From Planctomycetota bacterium (GTDB taxonomy: Bacteria; Planctomycetota; UBA1135; UBA2386): a stretch of 60,407 nucleotides of DNA. Location of the stretch: contig BJHM01000005.1 of NCBI GenBank assembly GCA_014192625.1, forward strand, positions 115,242 to 175,648, read 5' to 3'. The translations under genes and the position numbers were made by a program. The notes under the pieces are model-generated. The model was not told where the DNA came from. It saw nothing but the letters and a program-made list of their open reading frames with translations, and searched no databases. Shown in pieces: positions 8,127 through 17,342 of this stretch; the stretch's first letter is position 1; each line of letters opens with the position of its first letter.

Positions 8127-9683
8127 ATGAGCAGCAGGTCCCTGTTGGTGTTCCCCTTTCTGTTGGCAGTTGCGATCGCGCAAAGGCCATACGGTGATCC
8201 CACTCCCGGCGCAGCAGGATTTAAACCGCGCCTGCATGCCGGTAGTTCATGGATCGGCAATATGAACTTTGGTTTTGACATCGCCGCTGCCAGCGGCGGC
8301 GTGCCAGCGTTCCTGCAGATATCACTAGCACCAACCAATCAATCAGTGATTGGTTTCCATTTGCTGGTCGATTTAAATGTTAGCTTGGGATCGATTTTCA
8401 CAGTGACCAATGGCTTTCAACCAGGCGATGGCACGGCGCACATTGGGGTGCCTCTGGGAATCCCTGCGAGCCCAAACTTCATTGGCGCGGCGTTCTATGC
8501 GCAAGCGATAATGCTGGACTCCGGTTCAGTTGGCGGCGTGCTTTCAGCCTCGCAGGGTTGGCGCTTTGAGTTGGGTCTGCCGCCGTTGATTTTCGTTGGC
8601 ACGTCGATCCTCAACAATGATCCATACCAGCTGGTCGAACCAACTTTGAATTCCGTTGTCGCAACGGGTTCGCCCCCGGAAGTCAACAACGTCACCAAGG
8701 CGGTGTTTATGAACGGCGGTAAGCGGCTGTTCACGGCATCGAGCATTCGCGGTGCGATTGGCATGGCAGACTTGACGGTATCACAACCAGTCTGGAACAC
8801 GATCTGGCAGGGAGTCGCCACTTCTACCTATGGCATTGCGGCCGACCATGAACGTAAGTGGGTATGGACGATAACAGACCCAGGCAGTGGCGCGCGCGAG
8901 CTGGTGGCGATTGATGTCGATCAGGGACGGCCTACATTTGGCTTGCCGGTCGCTGCGACGTATGGGGTTGCGTTTGGCTACTTTGAGAAATTTTCCCTCG
9001 CGCCAAACTGCCGGCGTGCCGCCCTAATTACGTTCTTGCCGCAAACCCTCACGATTGTTGATACCGAGAGTGGCTCCCCAACGTTTTGCCAGAATTTGAT
9101 CTCAGCGTTACCAATCCCGACAGATCAGCCTGGCGGCACGATGCTGTTCAATGACATCGAGATCACGCCTGACAGTCGTTATGTAATGATGGTCGGGCAG
9201 TTTCCTGGCGCAGCACCTACAGAAGTTGCCGTCTACGACATGCTCACCAACACTTGGGTGGATCACAACCCAAACCAAGTTGGCGCGCAGAACATTGGAC
9301 CGTATAGTTTACCAGTGGTGAATATGGGCAGTGCCGCCACTACCATCGAGATGAGTAGAAGCGGCACGTTCGCCATCATCTCAGGAATGGGCGGATGTGG
9401 TTGGGTGGGGCGGCTTGACCTCGATCCCAATGACGCGACTTACTTTGCCTGGCAGCAATGGAATCCCGGCGTCAGTTTGCAGAACTCATGGACGGCAGCT
9501 CTTTCCCCGGATGATTTGGAGGTGGCGGTTAGCACCTGGCAAAAGACCGGCTGCACAGCGATGGGCGGCCCAGTGCTGCGCCGCTTCGATAGTGCGCAAG
9601 GTATCTTGCTGGGCTCGATTCCGATCCCTTACAACTCAAACCCCTCGACGTTGCAAAACCTCTACTCCGTTGTCTATAACTGA
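8127..9683 (+). CDS. Secreted beta-propeller-like protein of unknown function
   Basis: 518 residues. A signal peptide (SLLVFPFLLAVAIAQ) ends near residue 18. The first 170 residues form a Gly/Pro-rich domain of beta strands. From about 190 on there are propeller-like blades: MNGGKRLFTAS, ADHERKWVWTITDP, LAPNCRRAALITF, ITPDSRYVMMVGQF, MSRSGTFAIISGM and LSPDDLEVAVSTW. This spacing resembles WD40/YVTN-type or TolB-like propellers. The start is set by GAGAGGA seven bases upstream. It faces away from the sigma/anti-sigma/CHAT operon and may belong to its regulon, which is inference from position. No enzymatic residues recognised. Confidence 0.7.
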   Translation: MSSRSLLVFPFLLAVAIAQRPYGDPTPGAAGFKPRLHAGSSWIGNMNFGFDIAAASGGVPAFLQISLAPTNQSVIGFHLLVDLNVSLGSIFTVTNGFQPGDGTAHIGVPLGIPASPNFIGAAFYAQAIMLDSGSVGGVLSASQGWRFELGLPPLIFVGTSILNNDPYQLVEPTLNSVVATGSPPEVNNVTKAVFMNGGKRLFTASSIRGAIGMADLTVSQPVWNTIWQGVATSTYGIAADHERKWVWTITDPGSGARELVAIDVDQGRPTFGLPVAATYGVAFGYFEKFSLAPNCRRAALITFLPQTLTIVDTESGSPTFCQNLISALPIPTDQPGGTMLFNDIEITPDSRYVMMVGQFPGAAPTEVAVYDMLTNTWVDHNPNQVGAQNIGPYSLPVVNMGSAATTIEMSRSGTFAIISGMGGCGWVGRLDLDPNDATYFAWQQWNPGVSLQNSWTAALSPDDLEVAVSTWQKTGCTAMGGPVLRRFDSAQGILLGSIPIPYNSNPSTLQNLYSVVYN

Positions 9684-9709
9684 GTCGCTGAGTAAGTGAG
9701 TAACTGAGT
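9681..9709 (+). repeat. Four TGAGT pentamers at 8-base spacing
   Basis: TGAGT occurs at 9681, 9689, 9697 and 9705, each separated by three variable bases. The first copy contains the TGA stop of the propeller gene. The regular 8-base period is striking, but the array is too short to call functional. Confidence 0.6.
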
Positions 9710-9813
9710 GCGGGTGTAGCATAGCCCCGCACTGCGCGGCCGCTCTGCAAAGACGCGCTAATGAGCTAATTGGGGTCAACACTGCGCGGCGAATAAGCAG
9801 AAGTGCCGCCATC

Positions 9814-9870
9814 ATTGAGGCCGCGCCGCCGTATTGAGGCCGCGCCGCCGTATTGAGGCCGCGCCGCCGG
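9814..9870 (+). repeat. Three tandem copies of a 19-bp unit
   Basis: The unit ATTGAGGCCGCGCCGCCGT occurs at 9814-9832 and 9833-9851, and again at 9852-9870 with the last base changed to G. No spacers separate the copies. Confidence 0.9.
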
Positions 9871-9931
9871 GGCCTGCAACCCCCTTGCAAACTGCCCCTA
9901 ATGCGTCACTGCGCGCATTGATTTGGGCCTT

Positions 9932-9969
9932 GCGCCACGGCTTTTTGCTTAGGCGAAAAGCCGTGGCGC
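9932..9969. terminator. Perfect 14-bp inverted repeat, stem-loop
   Basis: GCGCCACGGCTTTT (9932-9945) pairs completely with AAAAGCCGTGGCGC (9956-9969) across a 10-base loop. The four A/T pairs lie next to the loop, so neither strand has the classic GC stem followed by a T run. It could be a terminator acting on either strand, a repetitive extragenic element or a protein site. Confidence 0.5.
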
Positions 9970-10208
9970 CTGCGCGGGGATTGGCATGAATGCTCCGCAA
10001 GAACCCTTTGTCCGCGCCTGCCAGAGCGAATTTTTAGCCCGGACCGCCAGATCTTAGTCAGCACAAAGTGTTGTGCCAATGAGGCTTAGAGAGCAGCGCG
10101 GCAAATGGCGCAAACCTACTTGTCATCTTGTCTGTCGCTTCATTTTCGCTGACTACCCTCCTTCAGTCTGAAGAGCGAATTAACTCAACAACTTTGACTA
10201 GAAGACCA

Positions 10209-12116
10209 ATGAAAAGCAACGCACTTAACAGCTTAAAGTACTTGGCACCAGTACTTTGTATTGCCGCAGCAGGCATTTCGCAGACGCCGGTTCTGGTCAG
10301 CGCAAATATCGCCACCTCTACCACCTGGACGGCCAACAACGTTTATCGTTTGGAAAATCAGATCTACGTCCTGCCGGGCGCCACTCTGACGATTGCAGCC
10401 GGCACTCTTATCGCCAGCACTGCCAACGTTGGCGGCAGCCTCGCGGTGTGCAAAGGCGCGCAGATCTACGTGAACGGCACTCAGTCAGATCCGGTCATCA
10501 TGACCTCGACCAGTGACGTTGCGACCTGGGTCGGTGGCAACCCTCACACCGGCACCTGGCGCGCAGCCTGCAACGAGTGGGGCAACCTGACCATCATGGG
10601 CGCGGCCTACGTGTCGGAGAACGCAATCCTTACCAACACCCCAGCCCCAAATGCCAGCAACGTGGCAACGATGGAAGGCCTGGTAGCTGGCTTCCCTGGC
10701 GATACCCGGGTGATCTACGGCGGCGGCAATGATGACGATGACAGTGGTTCGATTCGTTACCTCTCGCTGCGTTATGGTGGCAAGGTTCTTGGCCTTGGCA
10801 ATGAATTGAATGGCCTGTCGATGGGCGGCGTCGGTCGCAATACTGACATCGATTACGTCGAGATCATGAACAATGTCGACGACGGCATTGAGATCTGGGG
10901 TGGCACGGTCAACCTCAAGCATTTCAGCATCTGGAATGTTGGCGACGACAGCTTTGACGTGGATCAGGGCTGGCGCGGCAAGGCCCAGTTTGGCCTTATC
11001 GTCCAAGGCTACAGCGTTGGTGCTGCCCAGGGCTCAGGCGTTGGTGATAACTGCTTCGAGGTCGATGGCGCCGAGCAGAGCGACTACCAGCCGGTCACCT
11101 CGACGACCATTTACAACTGCACGGTCATCGGCCAGCCCACGGGCGTAAACGGCGGCGATCACGCGACGGCATGGCGCGATGGTGCGCGAGTCCAATACCG
11201 CAACTGCATCTTCATGGACATCGGCGACAAGCTGGTCGCATTTGATAACATCGACGGTGACGGTGGCTCGGGCTATGGCTTCAACGGCACGACCAGCTGG
11301 GCCAACTGCTGGACCACGCCTTACTCAAGCTATTCGACAGTCAATGCGCCTGCCAACCCGGCGGACTTTTATCGGGTGCAAAGCTCGGGCAGCCTTTGCG
11401 AGATCAAAGACTCGGTAGTATTCAACAACACTAGCTCGGTGGCTTACACGGAAGCGAACCTGCGCGGCGTCTTTGCTGCCAGCAATAACAACGTTAGCTC
11501 TGTCCTGAGTCCAATCACGTCGATTACCCGTGGCCCAGCTGCGGTGGTGTTCGGCTCGCTGGTAATGGCTCCAGTCCTCACGCTGGACCCACGTCCGGCG
11601 GCCGACGCGCTGACGAGTGCGGGTTTTGCACCAAACGATGGCTTCTTCGAGTCGGCGCACTACCGCGGCGCATTCGCCCCCGGCTGTAACTGGCTCGCTG
11701 GCTGGACCGCCTCGCAGGCCTTCGGTTTTACGCCAAACGATGGATGGGCAGATCTCGGCCAGTCGTTGTCGGGCATCACGGGCGCGCCGGTCTGCTCGGG
11801 CACGGGCACGTTCGCTCAAGGCAGCAATAACGTGGTCAGCCTGACCAATGGCGCGCCGTTCGCGCTGTCGGTCCTCTGTCTTGGTTTCTCGGAGGTCAAC
11901 TTCCCGGTTCTCGGTGGCACGTTGATCCCAAACATCAACACGTTCGGCACGGTGGTGACATTCACAGATGCAAGCGGCAGGGCCGCACTAAACCTCGGCC
12001 CAATCCCACGCGGGTTTATAACTGGAACGCCGTTCTTCTTTCAATACCTGGTGTTTGATGTCGCGGCCCCGCAAGGACTCTCGTTCTCTAACGGAGCCAG
12101 CAAGCGCAGCAGCTGA
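10209..12116 (+). CDS. Secreted parallel beta-helix-like protein
   Basis: 635 residues from the ATG at 10209; the frame is open earlier, but only this start gives a signal peptide (LKYLAPVLCIAAAGISQ). Residues of about 25-420 look like a right-handed beta-helix: WTANNVYRLENQIYVLPGAT, LTIAAGTLIAS, GAQIYVNGTQSDPVIMTST, then IDYVEIMNNVDDGIEIWGGT and LKHFSIWNVGDDSFDVDQG. This pattern is known from surface proteins in which short rungs repeat with Asn/Gly turns. The last 100 residues form a separate domain (LTNGAPFALSVLCLGFSE, ending FSNGASKRSS) similar in style to the small secreted protein at 1059. It is followed by a good terminator and then a TonB-receptor locus, so a role in binding or processing a nutrient at the surface is possible but unproven. 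Confidence 0.75.
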   Translation: MKSNALNSLKYLAPVLCIAAAGISQTPVLVSANIATSTTWTANNVYRLENQIYVLPGATLTIAAGTLIASTANVGGSLAVCKGAQIYVNGTQSDPVIMTSTSDVATWVGGNPHTGTWRAACNEWGNLTIMGAAYVSENAILTNTPAPNASNVATMEGLVAGFPGDTRVIYGGGNDDDDSGSIRYLSLRYGGKVLGLGNELNGLSMGGVGRNTDIDYVEIMNNVDDGIEIWGGTVNLKHFSIWNVGDDSFDVDQGWRGKAQFGLIVQGYSVGAAQGSGVGDNCFEVDGAEQSDYQPVTSTTIYNCTVIGQPTGVNGGDHATAWRDGARVQYRNCIFMDIGDKLVAFDNIDGDGGSGYGFNGTTSWANCWTTPYSSYSTVNAPANPADFYRVQSSGSLCEIKDSVVFNNTSSVAYTEANLRGVFAASNNNVSSVLSPITSITRGPAAVVFGSLVMAPVLTLDPRPAADALTSAGFAPNDGFFESAHYRGAFAPGCNWLAGWTASQAFGFTPNDGWADLGQSLSGITGAPVCSGTGTFAQGSNNVVSLTNGAPFALSVLCLGFSEVNFPVLGGTLIPNINTFGTVVTFTDASGRAALNLGPIPRGFITGTPFFFQYLVFDVAAPQGLSFSNGASKRSS

Positions 12117-12139
12117 TAGAGCGGGTATCCATTGTGCTG

Positions 12140-12168
12140 AATGGGCGACCTTAGATAGGTCGCCCATT
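12140..12168 (+). terminator. Intrinsic terminator-like hairpin
   Basis: AATGGGCGACCT (12140-12151) pairs perfectly with AGGTCGCCCATT (12157-12168) across a 5-base loop. It lies 23 bases after the stop of the beta-helix gene. The following tract (TAGCGTTTGG) is only weakly T-rich. Confidence 0.6.
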
Positions 12169-12223
12169 TAGCGTTTGGTGACGGAACTTAGAGCAGCCAA
12201 AATCGATGCTGGTCTTGAATCAA

Positions 12224-13507
12224 ATGAGCATTACACACCAATCTTCAGCGCTGGCGATTCTGGCAAGCTTGGCGCTGCTCTATTCTTGCTCGTCGGACAA
12301 AGTCAAATCGTCTTCGGACCTGAGCGCAAATCAGGTGCCGACCAAAGTGGCGGCGGCAAAGTCAGAGGCGGCACTGGTTGATATCAAGGTCGATCCAGGT
12401 GTGGTGGTCGTTTTAGAAGTCGCACAAGCAGCGGCATCGGCGCTGCCATCTGTGCCGCATATAAAGACGAAGTCACGCCTTCAGGAAGTCGTGGCTCTCA
12501 CCTACATAGAGGCAGGGCTGCCACTGTCTGCACTAAAAGGCATTCAGCAGATTGGCAACTGGCGGCGAGGCACTGCTTTGGCGAAGCTGGCGCAGGCGTG
12601 TGCCAAACAGGGTTCAGGCACCGCCGCGGCTGGTTTTGTCCAGCAGGCGCGGTTGATACTCGAAAGCAGCGATGTTCAGCAGGAGCAGGGCTGGCGGCGG
12701 GACAGCCTCTGCATTGCGATTGCGGAAGCGCAGCGTGAGCTTGGTTTGCCGGATGCGGCCACTGACACGGTTGCTAGTGTTACAGATGCTGAGTCCGGCA
12801 AGGTGGAGTCGCTAAAAGCGAAGCTTTTGCGCGTTGAAGATTTTGATTCGCAGCTCAAGCTTGCTGACGAAGCGATTGCGACCGACACCTTCGATCAAGT
12901 CAGCAGCGCGCTCAATGTCTGTGTTCAGTTATTGGATCGCTGCTACGCTGATGCTGCCCGGCGCGAGCAGCTGTTAAGCAGAATCCGCAGTTCGCGCAGC
13001 AAGCTGGGGCGGGTCCCGGCGATCGACTTGATGATCCAAATCGGTGATGTGGCAGTGTCGCACGGCGATCCTGCGTTGGCGGCAACGATGCTGGACGAGG
13101 GATTTACAATGGCCACGCAGGCAAAGTGGACGCCTGAGGACCAAGTTGCTGTGCAGGCTCGGTTGGCAAAGGCATTCGCACGATCTGGCGACAAAGACCG
13201 AGGTCGCACAGAGGCGGACGCAGCGCTGTCCCTGTTTGACAAGTCGCGTGAGAGCATAGTCGATATTTATCGGGCAACGGCACTCCGCCCCATAGCGGAG
13301 GCCTATTTGGCAATCGACGATCGCAAAACCGCCGCAGTTTTATATGGCCGCGCACTTGAAGACGGCAACATAAACCCTAACGGCCGCCCACGTGCTGAGG
13401 ATCTAGTAGCCACTTGCTGTTCCATGGTGCAGCAAGGGTTCATTCCAGATGAGTCGTTGCGTATTCGAGCGCAGCAAATCGGTCGCGGTTTGGGCAATCC
13501 ATGGTGA
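12224..13507 (+). CDS. Predicted lipoprotein with TPR-like helical repeats
   Basis: About 427 residues from the ATG at 12224 (an alternative ATG is at 12206). The N-terminus ends in a lipobox-like LALLYSC, so the mature protein would be lipid-anchored on a Cys. The remainder is Ala/Leu-rich helical pairs resembling degenerate TPRs: GIQQIGNWRRGTALAKLAQ, LGLPDAATDTVASV, LKLADEAIATDTFDQV and ATALRPIAEAYLAI. No catalytic motif is visible. Its last seven bases overlap the start of the TonB-dependent receptor gene, so the two are coupled, suggesting a partner role at the outer membrane. Confidence 0.65.
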   Translation: MSITHQSSALAILASLALLYSCSSDKVKSSSDLSANQVPTKVAAAKSEAALVDIKVDPGVVVVLEVAQAAASALPSVPHIKTKSRLQEVVALTYIEAGLPLSALKGIQQIGNWRRGTALAKLAQACAKQGSGTAAAGFVQQARLILESSDVQQEQGWRRDSLCIAIAEAQRELGLPDAATDTVASVTDAESGKVESLKAKLLRVEDFDSQLKLADEAIATDTFDQVSSALNVCVQLLDRCYADAARREQLLSRIRSSRSKLGRVPAIDLMIQIGDVAVSHGDPALAATMLDEGFTMATQAKWTPEDQVAVQARLAKAFARSGDKDRGRTEADAALSLFDKSRESIVDIYRATALRPIAEAYLAIDDRKTAAVLYGRALEDGNINPNGRPRAEDLVATCCSMVQQGFIPDESLRIRAQQIGRGLGNPW

Positions 13508-16470
13508 GATGGGAGCGGAAGCCTTGGCTCGCCGCCGGTGTATTGATGCACCTGTGCTACTTCGTAAATGCACAACAGCAACAACCTGGCTCCATTCGCG
13601 GCAGCGTCGTGGACAAGGATGTGGATGCGCCGCTCGCTGGCGCATTGGCGACCATCGTGGAAACTGGTCAGAAGGCGAAGACGGCAGACCAGGGTAATTT
13701 CGTATTCCCCCAGGTGGCGCCGGGCCGTTACACGGTGATTATCACGCATGATGGCTACCTGCGCCAAGTGAAGGCCGGGATCGTGGTCAACTCTGGCAAG
13801 CTGATCGAGATCAACGCTGAACTAAGCGGCGATTACATGGATCTCGAAGAGTTCCTCGTGCAAGACATCGTTGGCTTTGGCAATGGTAGTGAAGCCGCGT
13901 TGTTGCAGTTGCGAATGGAAAGTGCCGCGCTGATGGACTCGGTCGGCGCAGACCTGATAAGCAAGGCTGGTGCGAGCGATGCTGCGGCCGCATTGCGATT
14001 GGTATCAGGGGCCTCAGTTGCAGATGGCAAGTCTGCGGTCATCCGCGGCCTGCCCGACCGCTACGTCAGTTCGCAGATGAACGGCGTGCGGCTGCCGTCA
14101 GCGGACGATGACAAGCGCGCGGTAGAGCTGGACCAGTTTCCGGCCTCGGTGATCGAGAGTATTCAGGTCAGCAAGACCTTCACGCCAGACCAGCAAGGCG
14201 ATGCCTCGGGCGGCGCAGTCAACGTGAAGCTGAAAGGCGTCCCAAACGAGCCGTTCTACTTTCAACTGAAGTCGCAAATAGGTGCAAACTCGCAAGTCTA
14301 CGGCCGCAATGACTTCATGACTTACAAAGGCGGCGGCCTAAACTTCTGGGGCAGCGATGATACCCGGGTCATTCAGACCGCAAATCTCGGTACGAACTGG
14401 TCTGGCGCAGTTGGAACGGACACCGGCGAAGCGCCGATTGACAGTAAGTGGTCCATGGCGATCGGCGGCCGGACCGAACTTTCCAACGGTCTGAAGGTCG
14501 GTGGTTCAGTCAGCGTCTTCTATGAGCGTGACAGTAACTTTTTTGACAACGGGATAGATGATTCATACTGGGTGACCCAGCCTGGTGAGCCGCTTACGCC
14601 ACATACATCGCAGGGCACGCCGCAGCAAGGCGACTTCAAGACATCGTTGTTCGATGTCACGCAAGGCAAGCAAACGGTTCAGTGGGGCGGGCTCAGCACC
14701 TTTGGTGTGGAAAGTGAGCACCATTCGATCACGTTGGCATACTTGTATTCACGCACTGCGGAAGACGTGGCGACACTGGCCGAGGATACTCGTGGCAAGG
14801 CGTATTATTATCCTGGCTATAACCCGAACGATCCGTTCACGCCGGGTCACGCAGATGCAAGCGGCGCGCCTTACTTACGGCTCGAAACGCTCGATTACAC
14901 CGAGCGCACTGCAGACACCCTGCAGCTTGCTGGCAAGCACAAGCTTGCGGACGGCATGTTTGGCGGCAGTCAGGTGCCGGAGCTGGATTGGACGGTCTCG
15001 CAGAGCAGCGCATCAGAGGATCAACCTGACAAGCGGCAGTTCGGCGAGCAGTGGATCCCTGGCTTTAGCGCGGGCTCGTTGGTCGTTCCGGCTGTGCATT
15101 TGCCATACAAGCCCGCTGCCAATTTTACGATTGGTAACCTGCAGCGCATTTTCCAAGAAATCTCGGAAGAGAGCTTTCAATACGCGGTCGACTTGAAGGT
15201 CCCGTTCGAATCTGTGACGGAAAAGAAGGGCTATTGTAAGATCGGTATCTTCGAGGATCGGGTGAACCGGAGCTTCAACCAAGACACTTTCAGCAACTTC
15301 AACGATAACAGCACTTATAACGGGCCGTTCGATCAGCATTGGAGCAGTGTTTTTCCGAGCCAGAATCACCCGATCACTGCCTCCAACTTTGACGTTGATT
15401 ACACCGGCGATCAAAAAATATCGGCGGCGTATGCGATGGTTGACATGCCGGTCGCAGAGTCGGTAACCTTGATTGGTGGTTTCCGGTTCGAAAACACGGT
15501 GATCAACATCATCAATGAGCCGGAAAGCGGTGCTACGTGGTTTCCCCCTGGCTCGTTGGCGCCAACGCAGCTCAATCAAGGAGACGCGGACGTGCACTTT
15601 GCTGAGGGGCGGATTTTACCTTCGCTGGGAGTCATCTACAAACCTGTGGAGCATTTGACGCTGCGTGCCGCCTACAGCGAGACCCTGGCGCGCCAGACTT
15701 TCAAAGAGCTGACGCCGATCCTGCAGCAAGAATACCTTGGCGGGCCGATTTTCATCGGCAACAAGGATTTGTTGATGAGCGACCTCCGCAATTACGACCT
15801 GCGAGCGGATTACACGCCATTCGAAGGCTCGTTGTTTGCTGTCTCGTGGTTTGCCAAGGACATTGATAAGCCGATTGAATACGTCCAGCAACTTGCGACC
15901 TTCGACTTTACCACGGCGGTCAACTACCCAACAGGTCAGCTATCAGGGTTTGAGTTTGAGGCGCGTCAAGGCCTTGGGGTTTTGTGGGATCCGCTCGATG
16001 GTCTCTCGTTTGGCGCAAACGCGACGTTGTTGAAGTCGCAAGTGGATTTGCCTGAAAGCGAGCAGGCGGGCTTCAACTTGCCAAACATCAATGCGCCAAT
16101 GGCCACCCGCGACATGACCAACGCGCCGGCGCATATTTACAACGCCTACCTGAGCTACGAGGTTGCTGAATGGGGCACGCAGATCGCTGCCTTTTACACG
16201 GTTCAGGGTGACACGCTGGTTGCCGGTGCCGGCCAATCGGTCGGCAACTACGTGCCCAACGTTTATGCGACTCAATTTGACACACTCAACGTGAGTGTTT
16301 CGCAAAGCCTAGGCAAATACTTCAAGTTGCAGCTGCAAGGCAAGAACCTCACCAACCCGGCGATCCGCCAAGTCTATCGCTCTGACTACACGCCGGGCGA
16401 TGTCACCAAAACTTCTTACACCGATGGCATTGATTATTCGATTGGGCTGACCTTCGAGGTCCATTTCTGA
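13501..16470 (+). CDS. TonB-dependent outer-membrane receptor
   Basis: 989 residues. After a signal peptide ending near VNAQ comes a carboxypeptidase-regulatory-like domain (residues of about 30-105; GSIRGSVVDKD, QGNFVFPQVAPGRYTVIITH). A plug domain follows (about 140-245), with SAVIRGLPDRYVSSQMNGVR, FPASVIESIQVSKTFTPDQQ and GDASGGAVNVKLK, all typical plug signatures. The rest is a beta-barrel with many aromatic strands, ending in Phe (IGLTFEVHF) as outer-membrane barrels do. It is the substrate-specific gate of the locus, energised by the ExbB/ExbD/TonB genes downstream. The substrate cannot be deduced; no siderophore or vitamin B12 gene is nearby. Confidence 0.92.
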   Translation: MVRWERKPWLAAGVLMHLCYFVNAQQQQPGSIRGSVVDKDVDAPLAGALATIVETGQKAKTADQGNFVFPQVAPGRYTVIITHDGYLRQVKAGIVVNSGKLIEINAELSGDYMDLEEFLVQDIVGFGNGSEAALLQLRMESAALMDSVGADLISKAGASDAAAALRLVSGASVADGKSAVIRGLPDRYVSSQMNGVRLPSADDDKRAVELDQFPASVIESIQVSKTFTPDQQGDASGGAVNVKLKGVPNEPFYFQLKSQIGANSQVYGRNDFMTYKGGGLNFWGSDDTRVIQTANLGTNWSGAVGTDTGEAPIDSKWSMAIGGRTELSNGLKVGGSVSVFYERDSNFFDNGIDDSYWVTQPGEPLTPHTSQGTPQQGDFKTSLFDVTQGKQTVQWGGLSTFGVESEHHSITLAYLYSRTAEDVATLAEDTRGKAYYYPGYNPNDPFTPGHADASGAPYLRLETLDYTERTADTLQLAGKHKLADGMFGGSQVPELDWTVSQSSASEDQPDKRQFGEQWIPGFSAGSLVVPAVHLPYKPAANFTIGNLQRIFQEISEESFQYAVDLKVPFESVTEKKGYCKIGIFEDRVNRSFNQDTFSNFNDNSTYNGPFDQHWSSVFPSQNHPITASNFDVDYTGDQKISAAYAMVDMPVAESVTLIGGFRFENTVINIINEPESGATWFPPGSLAPTQLNQGDADVHFAEGRILPSLGVIYKPVEHLTLRAAYSETLARQTFKELTPILQQEYLGGPIFIGNKDLLMSDLRNYDLRADYTPFEGSLFAVSWFAKDIDKPIEYVQQLATFDFTTAVNYPTGQLSGFEFEARQGLGVLWDPLDGLSFGANATLLKSQVDLPESEQAGFNLPNINAPMATRDMTNAPAHIYNAYLSYEVAEWGTQIAAFYTVQGDTLVAGAGQSVGNYVPNVYATQFDTLNVSVSQSLGKYFKLQLQGKNLTNPAIRQVYRSDYTPGDVTKTSYTDGIDYSIGLTFEVHF

Positions 16471-16499
16471 TCGTTAGATACCGAAAACCAGATAACAGC

Positions 16500-17342
16500 A
16501 TGTTCAATCATCAGCAATCCATAAAAAGCACCACTGTAGCGCGCCGCCAACGTTGGCTGCCGCGCTCCTTCTGCGGCTTTGTGTTAGCGGTGCTCGTGTG
16601 CGGGCAAACCTTGCTCACGGCGCAGGCGGCCGCTGTCGCAGCCGACAAGAGTCCCAGCCTGGAAGAGACGCGCCTGACAATGGGCAAGTGGATCGAGACC
16701 CAGCAGATTATCGCGAAGGAGCGAAAAGACTGGCAGCAGGGCAAAGAGATTCTGCTCGGCCGCTTGGAGTTGGTGAAGAAGGAGGTTGCTACCCTCGCTG
16801 ATAAAATCAAGTTGGCCAGCGCCAGTGTCGCAGAAGCCGGCAAGAAGCGCGGTGAATTACAGGCCGAACAAGACCAAATGAAGGCGGCTGGCGCGCGGCT
16901 TACAGAAATCATTTGCGGCCTCGAATCCGAAGTCCGCAAAATGTCTAAGTCGATCCCTGAACCAATCAGGGCCAGGTTACAGCCGTTATATCTTAGGGTT
17001 CCTGATGATCCGGCTAAGACTCGCGCCAGCACGGCGGAGCGCTTTCAGAATGTTCTCGGCATCCTGAACGAACTGAATAAGGCCAACAACGAGATCTCGG
17101 TCAGCTACGAGGTGCGAACGTTGGCGGATGGCAAGCCGGCGGAGGTTCGGGTTATGTATCTGGGCCTTGCTCAGGCTTACTACGTAAGTGCGAATGGTGA
17201 GGCGGGTATTGGTCGCCCCACATTGGAAGGTTGGGTTTGGACGCCGTCTAGAGCGGTGTCTTCGGATGTGTTGATGGCTCTCGAAATCCTCCAAGGCAAG
17301 CAGTCACCTGCGTTCGTGCCACTGCCAGTGAAGATCCAATGA
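16500..17342 (+). CDS. DUF3450-family coiled-coil protein
   Basis: 280 residues. A long, basic N-terminus precedes a hydrophobic export signal (FVLAVLVCGQTLLTAQAAA). Residues of about 50-145 are coiled coil, rich in K, E, Q and L (KEVATLADKIKLASASVAEA). A globular C-terminal domain follows with SIPEPIRARLQPLYLRVP, AERFQNVLGILNELNKANNE and VMYLGLAQAYYVS, residues I recognise from DUF3450. Members of that family are encoded at the start of TonB2-type operons in marine gammaproteobacteria, where they are thought to work at the periplasmic face. The stop overlaps the next start (ATGA). Confidence 0.8.
   Translation: MFNHQQSIKSTTVARRQRWLPRSFCGFVLAVLVCGQTLLTAQAAAVAADKSPSLEETRLTMGKWIETQQIIAKERKDWQQGKEILLGRLELVKKEVATLADKIKLASASVAEAGKKRGELQAEQDQMKAAGARLTEIICGLESEVRKMSKSIPEPIRARLQPLYLRVPDDPAKTRASTAERFQNVLGILNELNKANNEISVSYEVRTLADGKPAEVRVMYLGLAQAYYVSANGEAGIGRPTLEGWVWTPSRAVSSDVLMALEILQGKQSPAFVPLPVKIQ

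Larger units (their letters stand above)
9684..10208. other. Gene-free region with repeats and a strong hairpin
   Basis: These 525 bases contain no supported gene. They hold the TGAGT octamer series, a three-copy 19-bp tandem repeat and a 14-bp perfect inverted repeat, listed separately. The rest, up to the ATG at 10209, should include the promoter of the beta-helix gene, but no clear elements were seen. Confidence 0.6.
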
